Positions 8,282 to 16,274 of a stretch of DNA of 64,000 nucleotides are shown one piece after another. The DNA comes from an uncultured Alphaproteobacteria bacterium (GTDB lineage Bacteria > Pseudomonadota > Alphaproteobacteria > GCA-2731375). Position numbers and translations under genes: made by a program. Below the pieces are notes generated by a model, which saw nothing but the letters and a program-made list of their open reading frames with translations, was not told the origin of the DNA and searched no databases. The stretch lies in assembly GCA_951812805.1 (NCBI GenBank), contig CATOSZ010000002.1:1-64000 (forward strand). The letters are read 5' to 3'. Numbering within the stretch: position 1 is the first letter of the stretch; each line of letters opens with the position of its first letter.

Positions 8282-8666
8282 CGGGGGTGATTCCAATGCG
8301 CTAGACTCCGGCTAACCGCCGACGGCCGTCAGCTGCTTCTGATTACAGTTGTATGCGTAGTTTCCATGGGAGGCGTTACCCCATCGTGAATTTCCGCCAT
8401 GTCGACGGAGCGTGCTCGGCTGAATGTGCTGCCGGTGCATCGCACACGAGGAATTTCGTCAGACTCAAAGAAAGGGAGCCGCAACCCTGGGAGCAAGTTG
8501 GCTTGGGACGCAGGTTTCGGGCAAGGAACCAGCGTGCGAGGCGATGCTGAAGATGGACTCCGTTTCGGCAGCGGTACGCGCGTGCGCGAATGCCGAAGGC
8601 TTTGGCGAAGACACAACTGTCGAGGTGGAGATCCGGCGCGAACCGGAGTGGCGCCATGCTGCCGAA
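8282..8666. other. No gene recognised between the small gene and the IS110 scrap
   Basis: Open frames here run on both strands but none shows family features. The part next to the IS110 scrap is probably further decayed transposon sequence. Confidence 0.4.
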
Positions 8667-8836
8667 GAGGCCGTGATAGAAGAACACCGACAGCGGCCCC
8701 GTCTCCAACACGCAGCGGACCAGCCGTGCCGCGTCCAGACGCGCGACCTGTTTCGCCAGCACCGTCGCGATCACCTGGGGATCGCTCGCGCACTTGCCGC
8801 GCCAGGCGACCTCGCCGTCGCGATCCATCAGGCAGA
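8667..8836 (-). pseudogene. IS110-family transposase fragment
   Basis: About 55 codons read DRDGEVAWRGKCASDPQ and, after a spacer, VRCVLETGPLSVFFYHGL. These match the N-terminal RuvC-like part of IS110/IS1111 transposases, where an R-V-G-L-E-x-G-P-L-S stretch is typical. The 5' end is cut off exactly at the end of IS21 copy 1 (base 8837), and similarity fades after HGL. Non-functional remnant. Confidence 0.55.
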
Positions 8837-8952
8837 TGTGAATCGGCATGCAAAACTGACCCACTTTGGTGGGTTATGAGCGGTAAGAATTGACCCACCT
8901 GGAACGCTAGCATCCGCACGGAACAGTGCGGAGGAAAGAGCAGGTGGTATTG

Positions 8953-10452
8953 ATGGAAAGCGTATTGAAGATCCGACGTTGGATATTACGGGAGGGTCGG
9001 AGTATCCGATCTGTATCTCGTCAGACTGGTTTGTCGCGGAACACGATTAAGAAGTATCTGAAGGACGGCGATCCACCGAGCTATCAGCGGCGCGTTTCAC
9101 CCGTCCGGCGTAAGCTTAGCGATGGCTTCGCCAGCCGGCTTCGGGCGCTCTTTGAGCAGGACCTGGGGCGCCCGCGCCGTGAGCGCCGGACGGCCAAGAA
9201 GCTTTATGAGCAGCTTGTGTCGGAAGGCTATAGCGGATCCTACTCGACGGTTCAGAGGTTTGTCCGCGACCTGAAGCGTTCTGGCGCCGGATCGGGGGAT
9301 GCGTTCATTCCGTTGCACTTTACGGCAGGTGACGCGCTCCAGTTTGACTGGAGCACGGAATACGCTGTCCTGGGCGGTGTCGAGCAGAAGGTAAAGGTTG
9401 CCCACTTCCGCCTATGTCATAGCCGCAAGCCCTTTGTTGTTGCCTATCCCAGCGAATCTCAGGAGATGGTGCTGGACGCCTTTGCACGGGCGATGTCTTT
9501 CTATGGCGGCGTACCGCGCCGGGTGATCATCGACAACCCCAAGACGATGGTAACCTATGTTTCGCGCTCTAAGGACCGTGTGTTCCATCCGCGCTTTCTG
9601 GCGTTGATGAACCACTATGTGATGGAACCGGTTGCTTGCACACCCGCGGCGGGGTGGGAGAAGGGTCAGATTGAGAACCAGGTTGGGTTCCTGCGGGGAC
9701 AGCTGTTTGCGCCCAAGCCCGCCTTTGACGATCTGGATGCGCTGAACGGCTGGTTGCGTCTGCGCTGCGAGGAATTGGCGAATCGCGCCCACCCCGAACA
9801 ATCGGATCGCAAGATCTCGGACGTGTTCGCAGACGAGTGCGCCGAACTGCGTCCCCTGGGCCGGGCTTTTGACGGCTATGTTGAGAAGGCCGCTCGTGTC
9901 CGCTCTACCTGTCTGGTCCAATATGCCACCAATCGCTATAGCGTCCCCTCCCGGTTCGCCGGGGAGCTTGTCTCTCTGCGCGCCTATGCGGACCGGATCG
10001 TGGTTGTGTCAGGGCAGAATGTGATTGCCGAGCACAAGCGCCGCTTTACCCGCAACGCCAGCTATTTCGAGCCCTGGCATTACCTGCCCCTACTCGACCG
10101 CAAGCCCGGCGCGCTGAGAGATGGCGCGCCCTTTGTGGGTTGGCAATTGCCTGAGGCGATGCACCGGGTCAGGGCGCATTACATGGCCGGCAAAGGCGGG
10201 GACCGGGAGTTTGTCGATCTGCTCCTGCTGGCCCAGGATCACGGGATCGAGGTGGTCGAGATAGCCTGTGAACTGGCCGTGGAGCAGAACACGCTGCGCC
10301 TTCCGGCCATCATCAATCTGATCAACCAACTGGTGGAGCCGGTCATCGCGCCATGGGGCGAGAGCCACGCCTATCCGCAACTGACCTTGCGGCCCGAAGC
10401 GGACTGCAAGCGCTATGAGACGCTGTGCGTTGCCGGGGAGGCCGTCGCATGA
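8953..10452 (+). CDS. istA: IS21 transposase IstA
   Basis: 499-aa DDE transposase. It has an N-terminal helix-turn-helix ([20 protein letters not shown]), then an rve integrase core with Asp in [10 protein letters not shown], Asp in [10 protein letters not shown] and Glu in [12 protein letters not shown], and a C-terminal beta-barrel region. ATG 8953 has AGGTGG upstream; a GTG at 8926 is an alternative start. istB begins within its stop (ATGA), the standard IS21 arrangement that couples the two proteins. Confidence 0.95.
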   Translation: MESVLKIRRWILREGRSIRSVSRQTGLSRNTIKKYLKDGDPPSYQRRVSPVRRKLSDGFASRLRALFEQDLGRPRRERRTAKKLYEQLVSEGYSGSYSTVQRFVRDLKRSGAGSGDAFIPLHFTAGDALQFDWSTEYAVLGGVEQKVKVAHFRLCHSRKPFVVAYPSESQEMVLDAFARAMSFYGGVPRRVIIDNPKTMVTYVSRSKDRVFHPRFLALMNHYVMEPVACTPAAGWEKGQIENQVGFLRGQLFAPKPAFDDLDALNGWLRLRCEELANRAHPEQSDRKISDVFADECAELRPLGRAFDGYVEKAARVRSTCLVQYATNRYSVPSRFAGELVSLRAYADRIVVVSGQNVIAEHKRRFTRNASYFEPWHYLPLLDRKPGALRDGAPFVGWQLPEAMHRVRAHYMAGKGGDREFVDLLLLAQDHGIEVVEIACELAVEQNTLRLPAIINLINQLVEPVIAPWGESHAYPQLTLRPEADCKRYETLCVAGEAVA

Positions 10453-11180
10453 AAGCTTTGATAGACCAACTGATCGCCCTGAGGCTGTATGGAATGGCGG
10501 CTTGCGCCGAAGCTTTGCTGGCCGCGCGCAAGCCGCCAAGTCTGACCACTGCGATAAAGCAACTGATCGACGCCGAGACTGTAGAGCGCCGGGTGCGCTC
10601 TATCCAGCACCAAATGCGGGCCTCGAAGTTCCCCCACCATAAGGACTTCGCCACTTTCGATTACGGCCTAGCCGCCGTCACCCAAGCGCAAATCGACCCC
10701 TTCTGCTCAGGGCAGTTCACCCAGGAGGCCCACAACCTCATTCTGGTGGGCGGAACCGGTACGGGCAAAACCCACATCGCCATTGCTCTGGGGACGCTGT
10801 TGATCAATCAGGGAAAGAAGGTCCGTTTCTTCAACGCCGTCGATCTGATCAATGCGCTGATCAAGGAACAGGCCGAAGGCAACGCCGGCAAGATCATCCG
10901 GCAACTGACGGCCATGGATTGCGTCATCATCGACGAACTGGGCTATATCCCATTCCCCAAATCCGGCGGTGCGCTCTTGTTCCACCTGATCAGCAAACTC
11001 TATGAGAAGACCAGCGTCATCATCACCACCAATCTGGAGTTCGGGGAATGGGTCTCCGTCTTCGGAGATGCAAAAATGACAACCGCGTTGCTGGATCGTG
11101 TAACGCATCACTGCGCAATCATCGAAACAGGCAACATGTCTTACCGCTTCGCACAAAGCAAACAGCGACGACAAAAGTAG
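10449..11180 (+). CDS. istB: IS21 helper ATPase IstB
   Basis: 243-aa AAA+ ATPase of the DnaC/IstB type that assembles with IstA at the target. Walker A is GGTGTGKTH, Walker B is [12 protein letters not shown], and sensor 1 is [12 protein letters not shown]. Starts [17 protein letters not shown], overlapping istA by 4 bases. Full length with no visible lesion, so this copy appears competent. Confidence 0.95.
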   Translation: MKALIDQLIALRLYGMAACAEALLAARKPPSLTTAIKQLIDAETVERRVRSIQHQMRASKFPHHKDFATFDYGLAAVTQAQIDPFCSGQFTQEAHNLILVGGTGTGKTHIAIALGTLLINQGKKVRFFNAVDLINALIKEQAEGNAGKIIRQLTAMDCVIIDELGYIPFPKSGGALLFHLISKLYEKTSVIITTNLEFGEWVSVFGDAKMTTALLDRVTHHCAIIETGNMSYRFAQSKQRRQK

Positions 11181-11193
11181 CCGCCCTGTAAGC

Positions 11194-11242
11194 AAAGCCC
11201 CAGGCTGATCCGCTATATGGAGCCAATCAGCCTGGGGGCTTT
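11194..11242 (+). terminator. Terminator after istB
   Basis: AAAGCCCCAGGCTGAT (11194-11209) pairs with ATCAGCCTGGGGGCTTT (11226-11242) around a 16-base loop and ends in TTT. It lies 14 bases after the istB stop and is also present in IS21 copies 2 and 3. Confidence 0.8.
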
Positions 11243-11322
11243 CATCGCAAAGGCGGGCAAATCAAAACGGGTCCTGTACAGATTGTTCTGCAAAAGGGGT
11301 TTCGTAGCTGGGGCACAAGTCC

Positions 11323-11466
11323 GGGCCGATGGGGTGGATGAGCTGCCTCCGGCTGGTCCGGGCTCTCGCGATCGAAATCCATGAGGACTGGCTGGATGCC
11401 AACCGCTAGCTCAACATGATCCATCTCAAGGAGAGCAAAAGCGAACGCATCCAGAAAGCCGCCTGA
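11323..11466 (+). pseudogene. IS256-like transposase C-terminal scrap carried inside IS21
   Basis: One frame reads RLVRALAIEIHEDWLDANR, stop, then LNMIHLKESKSERIQKAA, stop. This resembles the C-terminal tail of mutator/IS256-type transposases (…ALA-x-E-x-x-E-x-W-x-x-x-R-Y-x). An in-frame TAG breaks it. It is present with the same breaks in all three IS21 copies, so it was captured before the family spread here. Confidence 0.45.
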
Positions 11467-11474
11467 CGGCGGCT

Positions 11475-11524
11475 CGGCATGCCTGGCGCTCCGAGCAATC
11501 GAAATCTCCGCGCCAGGCATGCCG
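11475..11524. repeat. 15-bp perfect hairpin in the IS21 tail
   Basis: CGGCATGCCTGGCGC at 11475-11489 is repeated inverted at 11510-11524 with a 20-base loop. Probably the terminator or end of the captured IS256-like scrap. Repeated in copies 2 and 3. Confidence 0.6.
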
Positions 11525-11636
11525 GTGGCCCTCATCGGCAGCCATGACAAACTTGCAGAACAGTCTGGACACTACTTCAAAAGCTCATTGCCACTTCAAG
11601 AACCCCACCTGATCCCCACGTTCCGCCGCCGGCCCG

Positions 11637-11741
11637 GTTGTCCCGGTGGGCCCACAGGCCCCTCCCACGCGGCTTCGCTCCGCGTAACGCAAAGCGCTAC
11701 ACGAAGCCGCGCGGGGCCCTCCCGTGGACTACCGGGACAAC
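11637..11741. repeat. Large 105-nt hairpin near the IS21 right end
   Basis: GTTGTCCCGGT (11637-11647) pairs with ACCGGGACAAC (11731-11741). The interior continues with largely complementary GC-rich arms, including CGCGGCTTCG against CGAAGCCGCG. It is kept in the three IS21 copies, between the IS256-like scrap and the right terminal repeats. No coding function; it could insulate the element from read-through. Confidence 0.65.
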
Positions 11742-11811
11742 CTCCGTCGAAGCAAGGGGGGGGGTCAATTTTGCACGCCGATAGGGGGTCAGAATTAAAT
11801 GCTGATTGACA

Positions 11812-12264
11812 CTCCAGATCCAGTCGGCCGCGAATTTGGCGTATCACGTCGTCGGAAATGCAAATACCGTTCGGTTTGGCCTCGGTCTCCAAGCGCGCCG
11901 CGACATTGACTCCGTTACCCAGAATATCGTCACCATCGACCGCCACGTCGCCCAGGTTTACGCCAATACGCAAGCGGACGCGCCTGTCCTCGGGCAGGTC
12001 GGCGTTTCGTTCTGCCATTGCCTGTTGTGTGGCGACGGCGCACTCCACGGCTGCGATCGCGCTCGGAAACTCGACCAGTCGGCTGTCGCCAGCGGTGCCG
12101 ACCAGACGGCCACCGTGTGTCTCGGTGAGCGGCTCCCACAACTCCGACCGGAGAGTGTGCATGGCGGCGAGCGTACTGGCCTCGTCCGCAGCCACCATTC
12201 GGCTATAGCCGACGATATCCGCCGCGAGGATGGCAGCGAGCCGATGCCGTGTTCGCTCTGTCAT
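11812..12264 (-). pseudogene. Class III adenylate/guanylate cyclase, truncated by IS21 copy 1
   Basis: 151 codons of a cyclase-homology domain: LAAILAADIVGYSRM with the first metal Asp, GGRLVGTAGDSRLVEF with the second, and RLRIGVNLGDV, then ILGNGVNVAARLE. It begins MTERTRHRLAAIL at 12264, typical for the soluble cyclases with TPR or adenylate-sensor tails in Rhizobiales-like genomes. The reading frame enters IS21 at 11811 and the C-terminal part is not in this window. The catalytic domain is almost complete but lacks its last strands. Confidence 0.85.
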
Positions 12265-12513
12265 GAGATCAGTCTAGCGAAGGCGCGGTTCTGCTCAAGG
12301 TGCCGTCTTGGTCATGCTTCGACGCTGGATGAATGCTCAGGGCCGACGTCTCGCAATAGTTGGGACTTCCCGTCGGGGCTTATTCCGAAGCCTGTGACCC
12401 CGCGTGACATAGGGCGAGCGGGTGTGCCGGCGTGATCGCGGCTTTCGGGGCGACGTCCGTCGCCGAGACTCGGAACCGACACCCCGTACCCTGCATGGTC
12501 GGTGCTCCGACGT

Positions 12514-13221
12514 TCAGTAGCCTTTGTCGGGCACCGCCTCGTGCAGGGGTTGGACGCGGGCGTCGAGCTGGCGATGGGAATAGTAGTCGATCGCCGGCTT
12601 GAAGACCTCGAAGACCCGGCGCAATTCTCCGACCGGCTCGTCATGGGCATCGACGCGGAGGTCGACCCGGGCGAACTCCTTGTCGTCGTAAACCAGGAGG
12701 GCGGCGGAATTCTGCCCGCCCTTCTGTCCGCCCGCGTCGCGGCCGGCCTCGAGGGCGCGCAGCAGGCGCTCCTCCAGCGCGCCGTCGGGGGCGAAGCCCG
12801 CTTCGATGGCCTCCAGGATATGCTCGCCCTGCAGCACGTTGCCGAGCGCGATGAAATCGTCGTGGCAATGATGGCCGGCCCAGTCCCGGTTCATCGCGCC
12901 GGTCCGCGCGGCGGTGAAACCATCGGAGTCGATCACGCCCAGCTGGCGATACTCGTGATAGGGATCGGCGGCGACCAGCTGCTCGACGACGGCGGGCGCC
13001 TTGTAGCCCATCTCCAGCAGCCGCCCCGCCAGCAGGCCGAGCCGGGTATCGGCGATCGCCATGATGGCGACAGCGCCGAGCCGGGGCCGGACGAAGGGCA
13101 CCCGTGCGCCGACGGCAAGCGAGCGGGTCGCCGTGGCGATGCCGAGGCGGCCGGTCGCCGGGCAGCAGGCGATCGCGGTGAAGGTGTGGAACTCCGGTCC
13201 GGGGGGGCGCGGCGGGATCAT
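12514..13221 (-). CDS. DUF1028 family protein
   Basis: 235-aa DUF1028 protein. The family hallmarks are visible: FTAIACCPATGRLGIATATRS with an N-terminal-nucleophile-like start, VGARVPFVRPRLGAVA, then QGEHILEAIEAGF and a C-terminal LVYDDKEFARVDLRVDAH. The biochemical role of the family is unestablished. It lies 4 bases after the luciferase-like gene and 3' in the same operon as the Baeyer-Villiger monooxygenase, so it probably belongs to the same degradation route. Confidence 0.85.
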   Translation of the reverse strand: MIPPRPPGPEFHTFTAIACCPATGRLGIATATRSLAVGARVPFVRPRLGAVAIMAIADTRLGLLAGRLLEMGYKAPAVVEQLVAADPYHEYRQLGVIDSDGFTAARTGAMNRDWAGHHCHDDFIALGNVLQGEHILEAIEAGFAPDGALEERLLRALEAGRDAGGQKGGQNSAALLVYDDKEFARVDLRVDAHDEPVGELRRVFEVFKPAIDYYSHRQLDARVQPLHEAVPDKGY

Positions 13222-13225
13222 CGGA

Positions 13226-14242
13226 TCAGCCTCCGAGATGCGGGATAACGTCGCGGCCGAAACGTTCGATCGTCTTCATGATTTCGGCGTGCGGCGGGCC
13301 GCCCGAATGGGCGTGGCGCAGGCGCAACAGGAAATAGTCCGTACCGACCGCTTCGCTCCAGCGCTTGAACTCGGCGATGCAGGTTTCGGGCGAACCGGTG
13401 ATGATGCGGTCCTTCCACATCGTCTCGAACTCGAAGGCGTCTTCCGAGTCGATGCCCTGGAAGGCCTCCGCGCCGTTGCGCCAATAATACTTGTAGGCTG
13501 CCATCGCCTCGGGGCCGTAAACCCGGGCCGCGTCCTCCAGGCTGTCGGCGACCCAGGCGTCGCGCATCATGACGATTTCGCCCGGCCGGCCGGCGGCCTC
13601 GGCGGCCTGTCGGTAGAGCTTCGCGCCTTCGGTGATGGGGCCGAGCGGCATGCTCGGGCTCATGACGATGGCATTGCCCAGGCGCGCGGCGCGCTCGATC
13701 GCCGCCGGCACCCAGGCCCCGATCCAGAGCGGCGGGCGCGGCCGTTGGATCGGACGCGGCAGGATGGTGACGTCCTCGATGTCGAAATGCCGGCCCTTGT
13801 GGCTGAATTTTTCCCCCAACCAGGCCTTCTCCAGAATTTGAATTGCCTCCTCGAAGCGTCCGACCCGGTGCCGGCGCTCGATCCCGAAGGCGCGGAAGTC
13901 CGCTTCCTGGTAGGCGATACCGACGCCGAAGGCGACGCGGCCGCCCGAGACGATATCGAGGGTGGCGACATCCTCGGCGACGCGCAGGGGATGATGCAGC
14001 GGCAGCAGCACGACGGAGGTGCCGATCTGGATCCGGCTGGTGCGCGCTGCGACCGCCGCCGCGACGACGAGGGGCGAGGGCAAAAAGCCGTCCCGGTCCT
14101 GGTGATGTTCGCCGAAGAAGAAGCCGTGAAAGCCGCAGGCCTCGGCCAGCTCCGCCTCGGCGATGGCCTCCTGGACGCAGCGGTCCAGGTCGTCGCCTCG
14201 CGGCGGGTTGGCAATCGAGCTGTAGAGCCCGAGCTTGATCAT
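13226..14242 (-). CDS. LLM-class flavin-dependent oxidoreductase (luciferase-like)
   Basis: 338-aa bacterial-luciferase-like monooxygenase using F420H2 or FMNH2. Typical TIM-barrel signatures: FHGFFFGEHHQDRDG, RIQIGTSVVLLPLHHPLRVAED, SGGRVAFGVGIAYQEADF, PPLWIGAW and a C-terminal barrel-closing segment. Starts MIKLGLYSSI. It follows the Baeyer-Villiger monooxygenase by 33 bases and precedes DUF1028 by 4, so one transcript is likely. The substrate is unknown; two oxygenases in one operon suggest catabolism of a ketone or cyclic compound. Confidence 0.9.
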   Translation of the reverse strand: MIKLGLYSSIANPPRGDDLDRCVQEAIAEAELAEACGFHGFFFGEHHQDRDGFLPSPLVVAAAVAARTSRIQIGTSVVLLPLHHPLRVAEDVATLDIVSGGRVAFGVGIAYQEADFRAFGIERRHRVGRFEEAIQILEKAWLGEKFSHKGRHFDIEDVTILPRPIQRPRPPLWIGAWVPAAIERAARLGNAIVMSPSMPLGPITEGAKLYRQAAEAAGRPGEIVMMRDAWVADSLEDAARVYGPEAMAAYKYYWRNGAEAFQGIDSEDAFEFETMWKDRIITGSPETCIAEFKRWSEAVGTDYFLLRLRHAHSGGPPHAEIMKTIERFGRDVIPHLGG

Positions 14243-14275
14243 GGCGTCCCTCCTCCCCCGGCGCGGGCGGCGGGC

Positions 14276-16135
14276 CTATTCGAAGACGTAGGCGTCGAGC
14301 GATTCCTGGGCCTGTTTGCGCAGGAGGTGCCAGTTGTCGGCCCCGCCGTAGTAGGCGAGGCTGCCGGGCGTCGCGTTGCCCTCGCCGTTGTAATAGGAAA
14401 TGCAGTCGCGCAAGGGGCTGGTGCGAACGTCGGCCTGGCGGCAGTGTTCGGCGTATTCGAGCTCCGGTTCTTCGCGGACGTCGACCACTTTGGCGTCGCG
14501 TTCGCGCAGCGTCTCCAGCATCCAGACAATGTAGTCGCTGTGCGACTCGATCACCCGGGTGAAGTTGAACTGGCCGCCGCCGCCCTGCGGGCCGGAGACG
14601 ATGAACAGGTTCGGGAAGCCGTTCGAATGCAGGCCGAGGAAGGTGCGCGTGCCCTCGTCCCATTTCTCCTGCAGGGTCCGCCCGCCCCGGCCCCGGATCA
14701 TGTTGAAGGCCGCGGTGCCCATCCATTGGAAGCCGGTGGCGTAGATCAGCACGTCCAGGGGATATTCGACCCCGTCGTGCACCACGCCCCGCTCGTTGAT
14801 CAGGCCGACGCCGAGCGGTGCCGTGTCGACCAGGTGCACATGGGGCCGGTTGAAGGTCGGCAGGTACTCGTCGTGGAAGGCCGGCCGCTTGCAGCCGTAA
14901 GGGTAATAGGGTTTCAGCGCCTCGGCGGTCTTCGGATCGTCGATGATCTCGTCCACCCGGGCGCGGATCTGCTCCATGATCCGGAAGTTGGAGTTGAGCT
15001 GTTTCTGGATCAGCTCCTCCGGCGAGATCTCGGTCTTGTGCTGCTTGCGCTGCGTGGCGGGATCGACCTTGCCCGAGAGGTAGTCGTCGTTGCCCTTCAG
15101 CGCCGTGCGGCCGGAGGAAATCTTGGCCAGCCGTTCCCGCCGGGCGACGGCCCAGCCGGGCTCCCTCTTCCAGACCTCGATCTCCTCGCTCGTCGTCGCC
15201 CGCTGGTCGCGCACGTCGATCGAGGAGGGCGTGCGCTGGAAGACGTACAGCTCGCCGACGATCTTGGCGAGTTCCGGGACCGCCTGTACGGCCGTGGCGC
15301 CGGTGCCGATGATGCCGACCCGCTTGCCCTTGAGGTCGATGTCGTAGTTCCAGCGCGAGGTATGGAACGTCTCGCCCTGGAAGCTTTCCATGCCGTCGAT
15401 ACGGGCGAGCCGCGGCGTCGTCAGGATGCCGTTGGCCAGAACGACATAGCGCGCCCGCATGGCGTCGCCCCGGTCGGTGAAGACCGTCCAGCGGCCGCTT
15501 TCCTCGTCCCACTCGGTGCGATCGACCGTGGTGTGGAACAGGCAGTGGTCGTAGAAACCGAACTTCTCCGCCATCGATTGGCAGTACTCCAGGATTTCGA
15601 AGCCGGAGGCGAATTTCATGGAGGGGAAATAGCCCATCTCCTCCAGCAGCGGGAGATAGCTGTAACTCTCGACGTCGCAGGCGATGCCGGGATAGCGGTT
15701 CCAGTACCAGGTGCCGCCGACGTCGCCGCCCTTCTCGCAGAAACGCACATCGGTGAAACCGGCGCGCGAGAGCTTGTACCAGAGCAACATGCCGGCGAAA
15801 CCGCCCCCGATCACCAGGACTTCGCACTCGTCGTCCAGCGCTTCGCGGGGAACAGGCTCGGCGGAATAGACGTCCTCCAGATAGCGCGAGAACTCCCCCT
15901 CCATCGCCATGAAGTCGGCGGCGCCCCGGCGCGCTTCCTTGAATTCGCGGTATTTGGCCTGCTCCTGCGCGTTGAAGGCGGCGCCCGGCGGCGGCGGCGG
16001 CAAGGTCTTCAGCGCCTCGTCGTCGATCTCGGCATAGCCCTGGCCCCGGATCTTGTCGCTGGCGATGGCGGCGCGGGTGGCGAACAGCTTCAGGCCGGTC
16101 TCGGGGTCGATACGAATGGCGGACACCGCAGTCAC
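14276..16135 (-). CDS. FAD/NADPH-dependent Baeyer-Villiger-type monooxygenase
   Basis: 619-aa flavoprotein that would convert a ketone to an ester or lactone. It has an FAD Rossmann motif (VIGGGFAGMLLWYKL, residue ~110), the GTWYWNRYPGI block, the Baeyer-Villiger fingerprint F-x-G-x-x-x-H-x-x-x-W (FQGETFHTSRWN), and a second Rossmann motif (VGIIGTGATAVQ). The ~100-residue N-terminal extension is that of the longer cyclododecanone/4-hydroxyacetophenone-type enzymes. Starts the three-gene minus-strand operon, divergent from the permease. Confidence 0.92.
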   Translation of the reverse strand: MTAVSAIRIDPETGLKLFATRAAIASDKIRGQGYAEIDDEALKTLPPPPPGAAFNAQEQAKYREFKEARRGAADFMAMEGEFSRYLEDVYSAEPVPREALDDECEVLVIGGGFAGMLLWYKLSRAGFTDVRFCEKGGDVGGTWYWNRYPGIACDVESYSYLPLLEEMGYFPSMKFASGFEILEYCQSMAEKFGFYDHCLFHTTVDRTEWDEESGRWTVFTDRGDAMRARYVVLANGILTTPRLARIDGMESFQGETFHTSRWNYDIDLKGKRVGIIGTGATAVQAVPELAKIVGELYVFQRTPSSIDVRDQRATTSEEIEVWKREPGWAVARRERLAKISSGRTALKGNDDYLSGKVDPATQRKQHKTEISPEELIQKQLNSNFRIMEQIRARVDEIIDDPKTAEALKPYYPYGCKRPAFHDEYLPTFNRPHVHLVDTAPLGVGLINERGVVHDGVEYPLDVLIYATGFQWMGTAAFNMIRGRGGRTLQEKWDEGTRTFLGLHSNGFPNLFIVSGPQGGGGQFNFTRVIESHSDYIVWMLETLRERDAKVVDVREEPELEYAEHCRQADVRTSPLRDCISYYNGEGNATPGSLAYYGGADNWHLLRKQAQESLDAYVFE

Positions 16136-16274
16136 TCCTTCGAATATCCGTTAGATTTCCGTCGATGTACTATCAGGCCCACCGCCTGTGGTCCAGGCAG
16201 GCCGTAGGCACCGTTTCGCCCGGCGGGGCGAAGTTCCCTATATTCGATGGCGTGGCAGCCACGGGGCCGGAGCC

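Larger units (their letters stand above)
8837..11811 (+). mobile_element. IS21-family element, copy 1, complete but with unmatched flanks
   Basis: 2975-bp element. The left end begins TGTGAATCGGCATGC, and the right end (complement) begins TGTCAATCAGCATTT; they share TGT-AATC-GCAT and then CTGACCC. Near the left terminus the (A/G)ATTGACCC motif recurs, as in IS21 transposase-binding repeats. It carries istA, istB, a terminator, an IS256-like scrap and a large hairpin. The left flank is IS110 debris and the right flank a cyclase gene. No direct repeat flanks it, unlike copy 2, suggesting a recombination product. Confidence 0.92.

Noticed and set aside
12265..12513. A gene between the truncated cyclase and DUF1028
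   Set aside because: Frames here lack motifs and a ribosome site; treated as intergenic, possibly decayed sequence.
13061..16207. Very long open frames opposite the luciferase-like and Baeyer-Villiger genes (1048 codons on the plus strand)
   Set aside because: Composition is Arg/Gly/Ala-rich without family motifs, and it mirrors two well-recognised genes; a high-GC antisense shadow.
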